DNA of 18,964 nucleotides from Deltaproteobacteria bacterium (GTDB lineage: Bacteria; Desulfobacterota; GWC2-55-46; DRQE01). The translations under genes and the position numbers were made by a program. The notes under the pieces were generated by a model. The model saw nothing but the letters and a program-made list of their open reading frames with translations, was not told the DNA's origin and did no database searches. Below, piece by piece: positions 1-6,966 of the stretch. The stretch is taken from positions 1 through 18,964 of the forward strand of contig JACRCB010000138.1 in NCBI GenBank assembly GCA_016219165.1. Reading direction: 5' to 3'. How positions within the stretch are numbered: the stretch's first letter is position 1; the number at the start of each line of letters is the position of its first letter.

Positions 1-33
1 AAGAGAGCGGGGCACCCATGCGAAGCATGGGTC
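1..33 (-). repeat. Partial copy of dispersed hairpin repeat module (inverted)
   Basis: Positions 14-20 (ACCCATG) and 26-32 (CATGGGT) form a perfect 7-bp hairpin around the loop CGAAG. Read on the minus strand, positions 3-33 align without gaps to 17067-17097 on the plus strand. The two copies differ at five positions, and four of these are two compensated base pairs in the stem. The outer arm of the repeat, if present, lies left of the window edge. The shared hairpin is directly visible; membership of a genome-wide repeat family is inference. Confidence 0.6.
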
Positions 34-59
34 GAGAACCTTTTTATAAAAAGTTTCTC
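34..59. repeat. Near-perfect 26-bp AT-rich palindrome upstream of the first TlpA gene
   Basis: The two 13-base halves are reverse complements apart from one mismatch, with the centre at TTTTTATAAAAA. It directly abuts the hairpin module at 1-33 and ends 38 bases before the start codon at 98. It could end transcription from a gene left of the window (the arm is followed by little T-rich sequence), act as an operator, or be the inner part of the same repeat element. The sequence does not decide between these. Confidence 0.45.
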
Positions 60-97
60 TCAAAAGAATTAATCAGAGTTTCCTGAGGTCTTTTCCA

Positions 98-685
98 ATG
101 GAAGAACTTACCGAGAAACAGGGGTCAGGAAAGGGTGCGAGTCTCGTTGCCGCCGTTGTAGTGGCGGTTTCGGTCCTGGCCGTGGTGGGCTTCGTGCTGT
201 CGCAGAAGCGTAAGTTCACCCCGGTCGTTGCCGGAAGCCCGGCCATGGACTTTACCCTGCCCAACCTCGAAGGGCGCGAGATTAGGCTTAGCGACTACAG
301 GGGCAAGGTCGTATTCCTTAATTTCTGGGCGACATGGTGCAAACCCTGCGAGGATGAGATCCCCTCTATGGAGGCCCTTTACGAGGCGCTTAAGGGGCAG
401 CCCTTTGAGATAGTGGCTGTAAGTGTGGATAAGGACGGGCCCGAGGTTGTGAGTCAATTTGCCAAGAAATACGGCATAACATTCACAGTGCTCCACGACC
501 CTAAAGGCACGGTCAAGGACCTTTATAAGACTACCGGGGTGCCGGAGACCTTCATTATAGACCCCAACGGCATCATAGCGGAAAAGGTATGGGGGCCGAG
601 GGACTGGAGGAGGAAGGAGAGCATAAACACCATACTTGAACTTTTGCAGAATGGGCCGGGGACGAAGCAATCTTACAGGGAATAA
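98..685 (+). CDS. TlpA/ResA-like membrane-anchored thiol-disulfide oxidoreductase
   Basis: This is a 195-residue thioredoxin-fold protein of the TlpA/ResA (AhpC-TSA/Redoxin) family. A hydrophobic segment at about residues 13-36 fits an uncleaved signal anchor that places the domain in the periplasm. The active site FWATWCKPC holds the redox cysteines C81 and C84, and the downstream VPETFIIDP stretch carries the cis-proline region. The family keeps cysteines of apocytochrome c or other exported proteins reduced, using electrons passed through CcdA; a CcdA gene lies two genes downstream. The ATG at 98 is preceded by GAGG at 85-88. The next gene starts 38 bases after the stop, so co-transcription is likely. 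The exact client protein cannot be read from the sequence. Confidence 0.9.
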   Translation: MEELTEKQGSGKGASLVAAVVVAVSVLAVVGFVLSQKRKFTPVVAGSPAMDFTLPNLEGREIRLSDYRGKVVFLNFWATWCKPCEDEIPSMEALYEALKGQPFEIVAVSVDKDGPEVVSQFAKKYGITFTVLHDPKGTVKDLYKTTGVPETFIIDPNGIIAEKVWGPRDWRRKESINTILELLQNGPGTKQSYRE

Positions 686-723
686 ACCGGGGTTTCGGCT
701 GTCCCCGCCTCATTTAGACCGAT

Positions 724-1251
724 ATGAAAAAGGTTCTCTGCATATTAGCGTTGTCCTTATCTTTATTGCCGTCCTTTGCGGTCATGGCCGGAAGTAGCGC
801 ATGGCAGGCTATGGGGATAGAAAGGTTAAGGCCGGTGGCGGCGCCGGATTTCACCCTCAAAGACCTTAAGACGCATTCCCTGCATTTGAAGGATTTCAGG
901 GGGAAGGTCGTTCTTTTGAACTTCTGGGCCACGTGGTGTGCTCCGTGCAAGAGCGAGATGCCGTCCATGGAAAGGCTTATGCGCCAATTCTCAGGGAAGG
1001 ACTTCGAGGTCATTGCAATAAATCTGGCGGAAGATGAAAAGACCGTGGCCGCTTTCGTAAAAGAGAACGGATACACCTTCAGGATACTCCTGGACAAGAA
1101 AGGTAGCGTAAGCGACAGATACGGCGCCGCGGCGATCCCGGCCACCTACATAATCAACGGGGAGGGGATGATAATCGGCAGGGTCATAGGGGCGAGGGAT
1201 TGGGCGAGTTCTTCTTCTTTTGATGTCTTCAAGGAATTACTTAAGAAATGA
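724..1251 (+). CDS. Second TlpA-like exported thiol-disulfide oxidoreductase
   Basis: This 175-residue protein is a paralogue of the preceding one: both share FWATWC.PC..E.PSME and a closing G.RDW motif. Here the active site is CAPC, with cysteines at 72 and 75. The N-terminus looks like a cleavable signal peptide (charged MKK, hydrophobic core, AMAG-type end near residues 20-23) rather than an anchor, so it may be a soluble periplasmic protein. VIGARDW near the C-terminus matches VWGPRDW in the first copy, supporting a local duplication. It probably also receives electrons from CcdA. A role in cytochrome c maturation is the usual one for the family but is inferred here, since no ccs or ccm gene is in view. 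Confidence 0.9.
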   Translation: MKKVLCILALSLSLLPSFAVMAGSSAWQAMGIERLRPVAAPDFTLKDLKTHSLHLKDFRGKVVLLNFWATWCAPCKSEMPSMERLMRQFSGKDFEVIAINLAEDEKTVAAFVKENGYTFRILLDKKGSVSDRYGAAAIPATYIINGEGMIIGRVIGARDWASSSSFDVFKELLKK

Positions 1252-1339
1252 ACAGTAACCACTTGTTTTACCTGCAAAAACTCTCTTGTAAGAAGGTTGT
1301 CATTTTTGTTGTCCTGGGAGAAATGTTTCCGGGGATAGA

Positions 1340-2098
1340 ATGAATCCTGAATATTTCCTTCAACTCGCATTTCTCGGCAAGGTTCTCGCGGCATTAGGGG
1401 GAGGGTTCATATCCTTCATCTCCCCGTGCGTCCTGCCGCTCGTCCCATCCTATATATCGTTTGTCACCGGCATATCGTTTGAGGAGTTGACCGACGAAGA
1501 GGGCGTTAAGAGGCTTCGAAACGTCATACTGATTAACTCCCTCATGTTCATCCTTGGTTTTTCGTTTGTCTTCGTATTGATACTCGGGCTTTCCGCGCAG
1601 GTCTTCGGTTATCTTTTTATCGAATACAGGGAGTTCGTCCGGCAGGTCGCGGGAGTTGTGATAGTGCTCCTCGGCATACATGTAATCGGGATTATAAACA
1701 TAGGGTGGCTTCAAAGGGATAAACGCCTCCATTTTTTCAGGGACAAACCCCAGGGATTTCTGGGCTCATTCCTTGTGGGGGTGGGTTTTGCCGCGGGATG
1801 GACCCCCTGCATAGGGCCGATACTCTCGGCCATATTCACGGTAGCCGCAACGTCAAAGGAACGAGGGGTGGGGGTTATCCTCTTTATCTTCTATTCTCTG
1901 GGGCTTGCGATACCTTTTTTGCTGACCTCTCTTGGCATAAATACCTTCCTCCGGCACTTCCAGAGGGTCAAAAAACACATGCGCATGGTCTCCTTTGTAA
2001 GCGGGATATTCCTCATCATAACTGGGGTATTGATTTTTCTTAACTCATTTGCTATTATTACTACCTATCTTAACGCCATCATACCCAGTATCGGTTGA
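1340..2098 (+). CDS. ccdA: Cytochrome c biogenesis protein CcdA (DsbD-like thiol electron carrier)
   Basis: This 252-residue integral membrane protein has about six hydrophobic segments. The two signature motifs of the CcdA/DsbD transmembrane domain are clear: SPCVLPL near the N-terminus (C30) and GWTPCIGP in the middle (C157). These cysteines form the redox pair that moves electrons from cytoplasmic thioredoxin to periplasmic thioredoxin-like partners. The length matches stand-alone CcdA rather than three-domain DsbD. The partners are probably the two TlpA-like proteins just upstream. ATG at 1340 follows a GGGGAT ribosome-binding site. The 88-base gap before it could hold a promoter, but no convincing one was seen. 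Confidence 0.95.
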   Translation: MNPEYFLQLAFLGKVLAALGGGFISFISPCVLPLVPSYISFVTGISFEELTDEEGVKRLRNVILINSLMFILGFSFVFVLILGLSAQVFGYLFIEYREFVRQVAGVVIVLLGIHVIGIINIGWLQRDKRLHFFRDKPQGFLGSFLVGVGFAAGWTPCIGPILSAIFTVAATSKERGVGVILFIFYSLGLAIPFLLTSLGINTFLRHFQRVKKHMRMVSFVSGIFLIITGVLIFLNSFAIITTYLNAIIPSIG

Positions 2099-2113
2099 TT
2101 CCGGAGGATGGTT

Positions 2114-2413
2114 ATGAGTAAGCCAGTGGTAGAGGTATACGCAAAGAGGGGATGTTGCCTCTGCAAAGAGGTGAAGAAGATGATTGGGAGGGTAAACGGA
2201 GAGATACCATTTTTCTTCAAGGAGGTCGATATTTCCACGGACGACGACCTCTTCAGGCGTTATAACGACCACGTCCCTACGGTGTATATAAACGGCAAGA
2301 AGGCATTCAAGTTCAGGGTCGACGAGACGGAGTTCCGTAAAAGGGTAAGGAAAGAGATAATCAGGGCCGGGCTGGTGCGCCTGGTTAATAAGAACGGCAC
2401 GTCCTTAAGGTAA
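2114..2413 (+). CDS. Small glutaredoxin/thioredoxin-like protein
   Basis: This 99-residue protein has a thioredoxin-type start (VVEVYAKRGCCLC), with a C14-C-L-C17 active site and an extra cysteine at position 15. The cis-proline motif HVPTVYINGK follows at mid-length. It resembles the glutaredoxin-like DUF836 family. There is no signal peptide, so it probably acts in the cytoplasm, perhaps as an electron donor for CcdA, which ends 15 bases upstream; that role is inference. An ATG at 2108 is also in frame, but GGAGG at 2103-2107 touches it and lies 6 bases from the ATG at 2114, so the latter is the better start. Confidence 0.85.
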   Translation: MSKPVVEVYAKRGCCLCKEVKKMIGRVNGEIPFFFKEVDISTDDDLFRRYNDHVPTVYINGKKAFKFRVDETEFRKRVRKEIIRAGLVRLVNKNGTSLR

Positions 2414-2606
2414 TCCTCCATACCGCAGTTTCGCCGCAGGAGCTTTAACACCCATCCCGCTTAAATTCCCGTCAAAGGCTTTTTGAAATGTGGCGCCCGC
2501 CCCGGCAGGCACGCATTCCGTTCATCCCCGCATCGGGATAAACTATCGGAAGAGTATCGTTCTGAACTTGCCTTTTTCCTTAAGATTCGATATATTAGTA
2601 AACCAA
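2414..2606 (+). other. Intergenic gap before the DUF4390 gene
   Basis: These 193 bases contain no convincing gene. A small hairpin, ATCCC/GGGAT with a six-base loop, lies at 2524-2539, and a GC-rich stretch occurs at 2492-2515. A GTG at 2490 would extend the downstream gene by 39 residues. The added residues lack a signal-peptide character and have no good ribosome-binding site, so the gap is treated as non-coding. No clear promoter was found. Confidence 0.4.
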
Positions 2607-3185
2607 ATGCTGACCACGGAGAACCGCAATATTCCGTCAATAAAGAAGGCCCTGACGCTGGCCGCGGTCTTGATTGTCCTCTCCACCCCCTGCATTGCCG
2701 CGGGCGCGAGGATAGAAGGCGTAAAGGTCAGATACGACTCTAATCTTAAGGTATCGTTTATCGTTGCGGACGCATTCAAAAAGGATATGGAGGAGGCCAT
2801 ACAGAGCGGGCTTCCGGCCTCTTTTACCTTCCTCGTAAAACTCGACAGGAGAAGGGACCTCTGGTTTGACGAGCGTCTGGGCGCATGGAAGTTCAATCAT
2901 ACCGTGAAATACGATGCGCTGAAAGAGGAGTACGAGGTAAACATAGAAGAAAAGAACTTGAAGGAGCGGACCAAAGACCATGCGGAGATGAAACGCCTTA
3001 TGACGACCGGGGAGGACGTCGTTATCTCGCCGCTGCCCGCGCTTAATCCCGGCGAGGGTTATAACCTCGCAATCAAGGCGAAGCTGGAAACCGTGAATCT
3101 GCCCCCCATCCTCAACTACATGCTCTTTTTCGTAAAATTCTGGGATTTCGAGACCGGCTGGTATACCTACAACTTAACCCCTTAG
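2607..3185 (+). CDS. DUF4390-type exported protein
   Basis: The chosen 192-residue product starts with a likely signal peptide: two lysines, the hydrophobic run ALTLAAVLIVLST, then AAGA. It has a mixed alpha/beta body ending in a WYTYNLTP motif. The pattern (signal, then ARIEGVKVRY, FLVKLDRRRDLWFDE, a FWDFETGW segment and this C-terminus) fits DUF4390 proteins, which are commonly found next to NtrY-like kinases in Desulfobacterota and Nitrospirota. Its function is unknown. Being exported and encoded 26 bases before the kinase, it might sense or modulate an envelope signal for it, but that is a guess. No start has a strong ribosome-binding site; ATG 2607 was chosen because it gives a normal signal-peptide length. 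Confidence 0.75.
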   Translation: MLTTENRNIPSIKKALTLAAVLIVLSTPCIAAGARIEGVKVRYDSNLKVSFIVADAFKKDMEEAIQSGLPASFTFLVKLDRRRDLWFDERLGAWKFNHTVKYDALKEEYEVNIEEKNLKERTKDHAEMKRLMTTGEDVVISPLPALNPGEGYNLAIKAKLETVNLPPILNYMLFFVKFWDFETGWYTYNLTP

Positions 3186-3211
3186 CATCAGCTCCAAGAG
3201 GCCTTAAAGAT

Positions 3212-5443
3212 ATGATTCGGGAGTCGAGCGCAAAAGAGAGTGCGGAGCATAAAAGGCGCCAGAGGGAATTTTTTATCATCCTTGTCGTGGTGCCGGCGGT
3301 AATACTGCTTACCTACATAGAGTCGCACATTTCGCTCATAAGCGGCGGGGTGCCGATTGCAGCCAACATACTGGTGCTGGGCCTTGTAAATCTGAACATC
3401 ATCCTCCTTGTCCTCCTCATATTCCTCATCTTCAGAAATGCGGTCAAGATATTCCTGGAGAGCCGGCAAAAACTCATAGGCTCAAAACTCAAGTTTAAAC
3501 TCATCTCCGCCTTCGTCGCCCTTACAATCATCCCCACGTTCCTCCTCTTCTTTGCGGTCATAGGTTTCATCAACAAGAGTATCGACAGTTGGTTCGATAT
3601 AAAGATAGAGGACTCGCTTCGGGAGTCCCTTGTGCTTGCGCAGAACTATTACAATGACACGTCTGACAAGATGCAAAGCGGCGCATGGCGCCTCTCGGAG
3701 GCGGTGAATAAGAGCCGTCTCGGCGGTGGAAGCGAAGAGTTGAGGAACACAATCGAGGAGAAACTCAAGGTGGATGGTTTCTCAACGGTTGAGGTCTACT
3801 CAAAGGAAGGCACGAGGGTCTCCTATGCTATCGCGGATAACGTAAACAGGAACATGGTCCCCGATGTAAGTGGAGAGGAGATAAGAAGCGTTTTCAAGAG
3901 AGGGGCGAAAAGTTCCGTCCAGACGCTTCACAACGGGGACGTTGTAAGGGGGATGGCGCCGGTTATGGGCAAGGGCGGAGAGGTTATGGGTGTCGTGGTT
4001 GCGAGTTACTATGTGCCGCTCAGCCTTGTGGAAAAGATGAATCATATCTCCGCCGCATTCGGAAGTTATAAGCAGCTCGAACTCCTTAAAAACCCCGTCA
4101 AGGCGAGTTATTTCACGATACTTTCGATAATAACCCTTCTCATTGTATTTTTATCCATCTGGATAGGCCAGTACATGGCGAGGGCCATAACGGTGCCCAT
4201 AGCCGAATTGGCCGAGGGCACCAACGCCGTTGCCGGCGGCAATCTCGACTACCGCATCGATGTGCGGTCAAACGACGAGATAGGGCTCCTCGTTAAATCA
4301 TTCAACAGGATGACCGAGGACCTTCAGGCCGGCAAGACCAAGCTCGAAGAGGCCAACATAACCTTGAGAAGCACAAACACGGAACTCGACAGGCGCATGC
4401 GCTACATAGAGATAGTCCTCGGCAACATTCCCGCCGGGGTTGTGTCCATAGACAGGGCGGGCAGGATTACATCCCTTAACAGGGTCGCCGCTCAAATACT
4501 CAGCATAGAGGAGGACGCCTCCGTCGGCAAAAACTACAAGGAGGTCCTGCGCCCGCAGGACAGAGACCTCTTCAGGGACATGATAAAGGAGATGAATGAA
4601 ATCGGGGGCGAGACCATCGAAAAACAGATGAAGGTGAACTTGAAAGACAGGATTATCACGGTGCTCGTCAACCTCAATGCGATGAGGGATGAAAACGGGG
4701 AGTACCTCGGCATGGTTGCGGTATTGGACGACCTGACGCACCTTTTAAAGACCCAGAGGATGCTCGCGTGGAAAGAGGTGGCGAGGAGGATAGCGCATGA
4801 GATCAAAAACCCGCTTACCCCCATACAACTGTCCGCGCAGCGGCTGAGGAAGAAATATCTCGATAAACTCCCGGAAGACAAAGCGGTATTCGATGAATGC
4901 ACGAAGACGATAGTGAGGGAGGTGGACGAGTTGAAAACGCTCGTAAACGAATTCTCCTCTTTCGCCCGGATGCCCGCCTCAAACCCCAGCCCCAACGACC
5001 TAAACGAGATAGTCCGCGAGACCGTCTCCCTCTACAAGACCGGCCAAAGGAATACCGGCTTCCATGTCGAATTGGACCAGCGCCTCCCCATGCTCGACAT
5101 GGACAGGGACCAGATAAAGAGGGCATTGGTTAACCTCATAGACAACGCAATCGCCGCCACAGAGGGCGCAGAGGGCGGAGAGGTTCGCGTCGAGACCCAT
5201 TACGACCCCACCTTCAGGCTTGCGCGCCTTACGGTCGCCGATACGGGCTGCGGCATACCGGCGGAGGATAAGGCAAGGCTCTTTGAGCCTTACTTTTCGA
5301 CCAAGAAATCCGGAACCGGACTGGGGCTTGCCATTGTAAACGATATAATCTCGGACCATAACGGTTACATAAGGGTGAAAGACAATCACCCTAAAGGGAC
5401 AAAATTCATAATCGAACTTCCGGTAAAGGTCGGGGTGGTATGA
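3212..5443 (+). CDS. ntrY: NtrY-like membrane sensor histidine kinase
   Basis: This 743-residue kinase has three N-terminal membrane segments (about 20-40, 51-74, 95-118), an extracytoplasmic sensing region to about residue 300, a fourth membrane segment (about 300-323) and a HAMP domain (about 320-375). A PAS domain follows at about 394-505. The HisKA H-box RRIAHEIKNPLTP carries the phospho-acceptor H529. The ATPase domain shows an N box (NLIDNAIAA), DTGCGIP and GTGLGLAI. The H-box and architecture are those of NtrY, which phosphorylates NtrX and in other bacteria responds to nitrogen, redox or envelope state. The stop codon overlaps the next gene by 4 bases (ATGA), implying coupled translation. 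The signal in this organism is not known. Confidence 0.93.
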   Translation: MIRESSAKESAEHKRRQREFFIILVVVPAVILLTYIESHISLISGGVPIAANILVLGLVNLNIILLVLLIFLIFRNAVKIFLESRQKLIGSKLKFKLISAFVALTIIPTFLLFFAVIGFINKSIDSWFDIKIEDSLRESLVLAQNYYNDTSDKMQSGAWRLSEAVNKSRLGGGSEELRNTIEEKLKVDGFSTVEVYSKEGTRVSYAIADNVNRNMVPDVSGEEIRSVFKRGAKSSVQTLHNGDVVRGMAPVMGKGGEVMGVVVASYYVPLSLVEKMNHISAAFGSYKQLELLKNPVKASYFTILSIITLLIVFLSIWIGQYMARAITVPIAELAEGTNAVAGGNLDYRIDVRSNDEIGLLVKSFNRMTEDLQAGKTKLEEANITLRSTNTELDRRMRYIEIVLGNIPAGVVSIDRAGRITSLNRVAAQILSIEEDASVGKNYKEVLRPQDRDLFRDMIKEMNEIGGETIEKQMKVNLKDRIITVLVNLNAMRDENGEYLGMVAVLDDLTHLLKTQRMLAWKEVARRIAHEIKNPLTPIQLSAQRLRKKYLDKLPEDKAVFDECTKTIVREVDELKTLVNEFSSFARMPASNPSPNDLNEIVRETVSLYKTGQRNTGFHVELDQRLPMLDMDRDQIKRALVNLIDNAIAATEGAEGGEVRVETHYDPTFRLARLTVADTGCGIPAEDKARLFEPYFSTKKSGTGLGLAIVNDIISDHNGYIRVKDNHPKGTKFIIELPVKVGVV

Positions 5444-6789
5444 AGAGCGTATTGGTTGTGGATGACGAGAAAAACATCAGGGATTCGCTCGGGGGCATTC
5501 TCACGGACGAGGGTTTCACGGTCGGGTTCGCCGGGAGCGCCGAGGAGGCCGTGGAGAAGATACGAAAGTCCCCGCCGGACATCGTGCTTTTAGACATATG
5601 GCTTCCGGGGATGGACGGGATAGAGGCATTGAAGGAGATAAAGAAGGATAACCCGAATCTTATGGTTATCATGATTTCCGGCCACGGGACGGTCGAGACG
5701 GCGGTTAAAGCCACAAAATTGGGCGCCTATGATTTCCTTGAAAAGCCCCTAACGCTCGAGAAGGTGGTGTTGACCGTTGAACACGCCCTCGACCAGAGAA
5801 TACTCCTTGAGGAAAACCGCGAACTAATCGAGCGGGAGAGGGAGAAGTACGGGATAATAGGGAGGTCGCGCTCGATAGAAGAACTAAAGAAGGATATCCG
5901 CAGGGTGGCGCCCACAAACTCATGGGTCCTTATAACCGGAGAGAACGGGACAGGGAAGGAACTCGTTGCGAGAAACATCCACCTCCATTCCAACCGTTCC
6001 GGCAAGTCTTTCATAGCCGTAAATTGCGCCGCAATCCCCGAGGAACTCATAGAGAGTGAACTCTTCGGCCACGAAAAAGGCGCGTTCACGTCCGCCGTTT
6101 TCTCGAAGAAAGGCAAGTTCGACATGGCGGACGGGGGGACGATATTTCTCGATGAGATAGGGGATATGAGCCTTAAGACCCAGGCCAAGATACTGATAAT
6201 CCTCGAAGGGCAGAGTTTTGAAAGGGTCGGCGGCACCAAGAAGATAACGGTGGACGCGAGGGTTGTGGCGGCCACCAATAAGAATCTCTCGGAGGAGATA
6301 AAGAAAGGGAATTTCCGCGAAGACCTCTACTACAGGCTCAACGTAATCCCCTTCCATGTCCCGCCCTTAAGGGAGAGGGTGGAGGATATACCCCTTTTCG
6401 TAGAGTACTTCCTGCGGGAGTTCTCCAGAGAGGCGTCGAAAGAGGTCCTCGTCATAACGGACGAGGCCCGGGAGGTGTTTCTTAACTACGACTGGCCCGG
6501 TAACGTAAGGGAATTGAGGAACTTGATGGAAAGGCTCGTTATCATGACCTCTTCCAGGGTCATAACTCCCGACGACATCCCCCCGTATATAAAGGGCGCG
6601 GGCTCTACTCAGACAAAAAGCGTTTTCGACAGAACGACCCTCAGGGAGGCCAGAAGCGATTTTGAAAGGGAATTCATCATGAAAAAACTCAATGAGTTTA
6701 ACGGCAACATCGCAAAGACGGCCGAGGCCATAGGCATAGAACGGAGCCATCTCTACAGGAAGATAAAATCCTATGGCATAGGGATATGA
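5440..6789 (+). CDS. ntrX: NtrX-like sigma-54-dependent response regulator
   Basis: This 449-residue protein has a receiver domain (DD at residues 8-9, phospho-acceptor D52 in LLDIWLPGMDG, lysine in EKPLT). An AAA+ domain follows, with Walker A GENGTGKE and the arms FLDEIGDMS and FREDLYYRLNV. The C-terminal Fis-type helix-turn-helix contains GNIAKTAEAIGIERSHLYRKIKSYGI. The loop that contacts sigma-54 reads GAFTSA (residues 214-219) instead of the canonical GAFTGA. It is encoded in a 4-bp overlap with the kinase, so the two form a cognate pair. Whether the altered loop still activates sigma-54 cannot be told from sequence; some NtrX proteins act without sigma-54. Confidence 0.93.
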   Translation: MKSVLVVDDEKNIRDSLGGILTDEGFTVGFAGSAEEAVEKIRKSPPDIVLLDIWLPGMDGIEALKEIKKDNPNLMVIMISGHGTVETAVKATKLGAYDFLEKPLTLEKVVLTVEHALDQRILLEENRELIEREREKYGIIGRSRSIEELKKDIRRVAPTNSWVLITGENGTGKELVARNIHLHSNRSGKSFIAVNCAAIPEELIESELFGHEKGAFTSAVFSKKGKFDMADGGTIFLDEIGDMSLKTQAKILIILEGQSFERVGGTKKITVDARVVAATNKNLSEEIKKGNFREDLYYRLNVIPFHVPPLRERVEDIPLFVEYFLREFSREASKEVLVITDEAREVFLNYDWPGNVRELRNLMERLVIMTSSRVITPDDIPPYIKGAGSTQTKSVFDRTTLREARSDFEREFIMKKLNEFNGNIAKTAEAIGIERSHLYRKIKSYGIGI

Positions 6790-6807
6790 CGGCGCCTTTT
6801 CTACTGT

Positions 6808-6881
6808 CCTTTGTCCTTGCACGGCGGGCACCCCATACAATGCCAGCCCGCCGATTGAGCGAAGACGGAAATTGACAAAGG
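6808..6881 (+). repeat. Nested inverted repeats in the gap between the two regulators
   Basis: An outer pair, CCTTTGTC (6808-6815) and GACAAAGG (6874-6881), encloses an inner perfect 8-bp pair, CGGCGGGC (6822-6829) and GCCCGCCG (6846-6853), with a 16-base loop. A further GGCGGGCC follows at 6881-6888. The inner stem is GC-rich but has no T-run after it, so it is not a standard intrinsic terminator. It could still end the ntrYX transcript, or be a dispersed palindromic element. Confidence 0.5.
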
Positions 6882-6966
6882 GCGGGCCGTTGTGATAGGT
6901 TTTAGGTGTCAAGGAAGTTCTTCAATATCTTTTCCAAGGCTATCTGGCACATTCGGGGTCGTATCC

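Noticed and set aside
2483..2743. Plus-strand open frame (86 codons) overlapping the DUF4390 gene start
   Set aside because: It is out of frame with the exported protein, has no domain, and the alternative frame has a clear signal peptide and family match.
6942..6960. TGGCAC resembling the -24 half of a sigma-54 promoter before the second activator gene
   Set aside because: No GC doublet occurs at the required 10-base spacing downstream, so the -12 half is missing.
6892..6966. 25-residue N-terminal extension of the second sigma-54 activator (GTG start)
   Set aside because: Receiver domains of this class begin within a few residues of the VDDD motif; ATG 6967 gives this, and the extension has no ribosome-binding site advantage.
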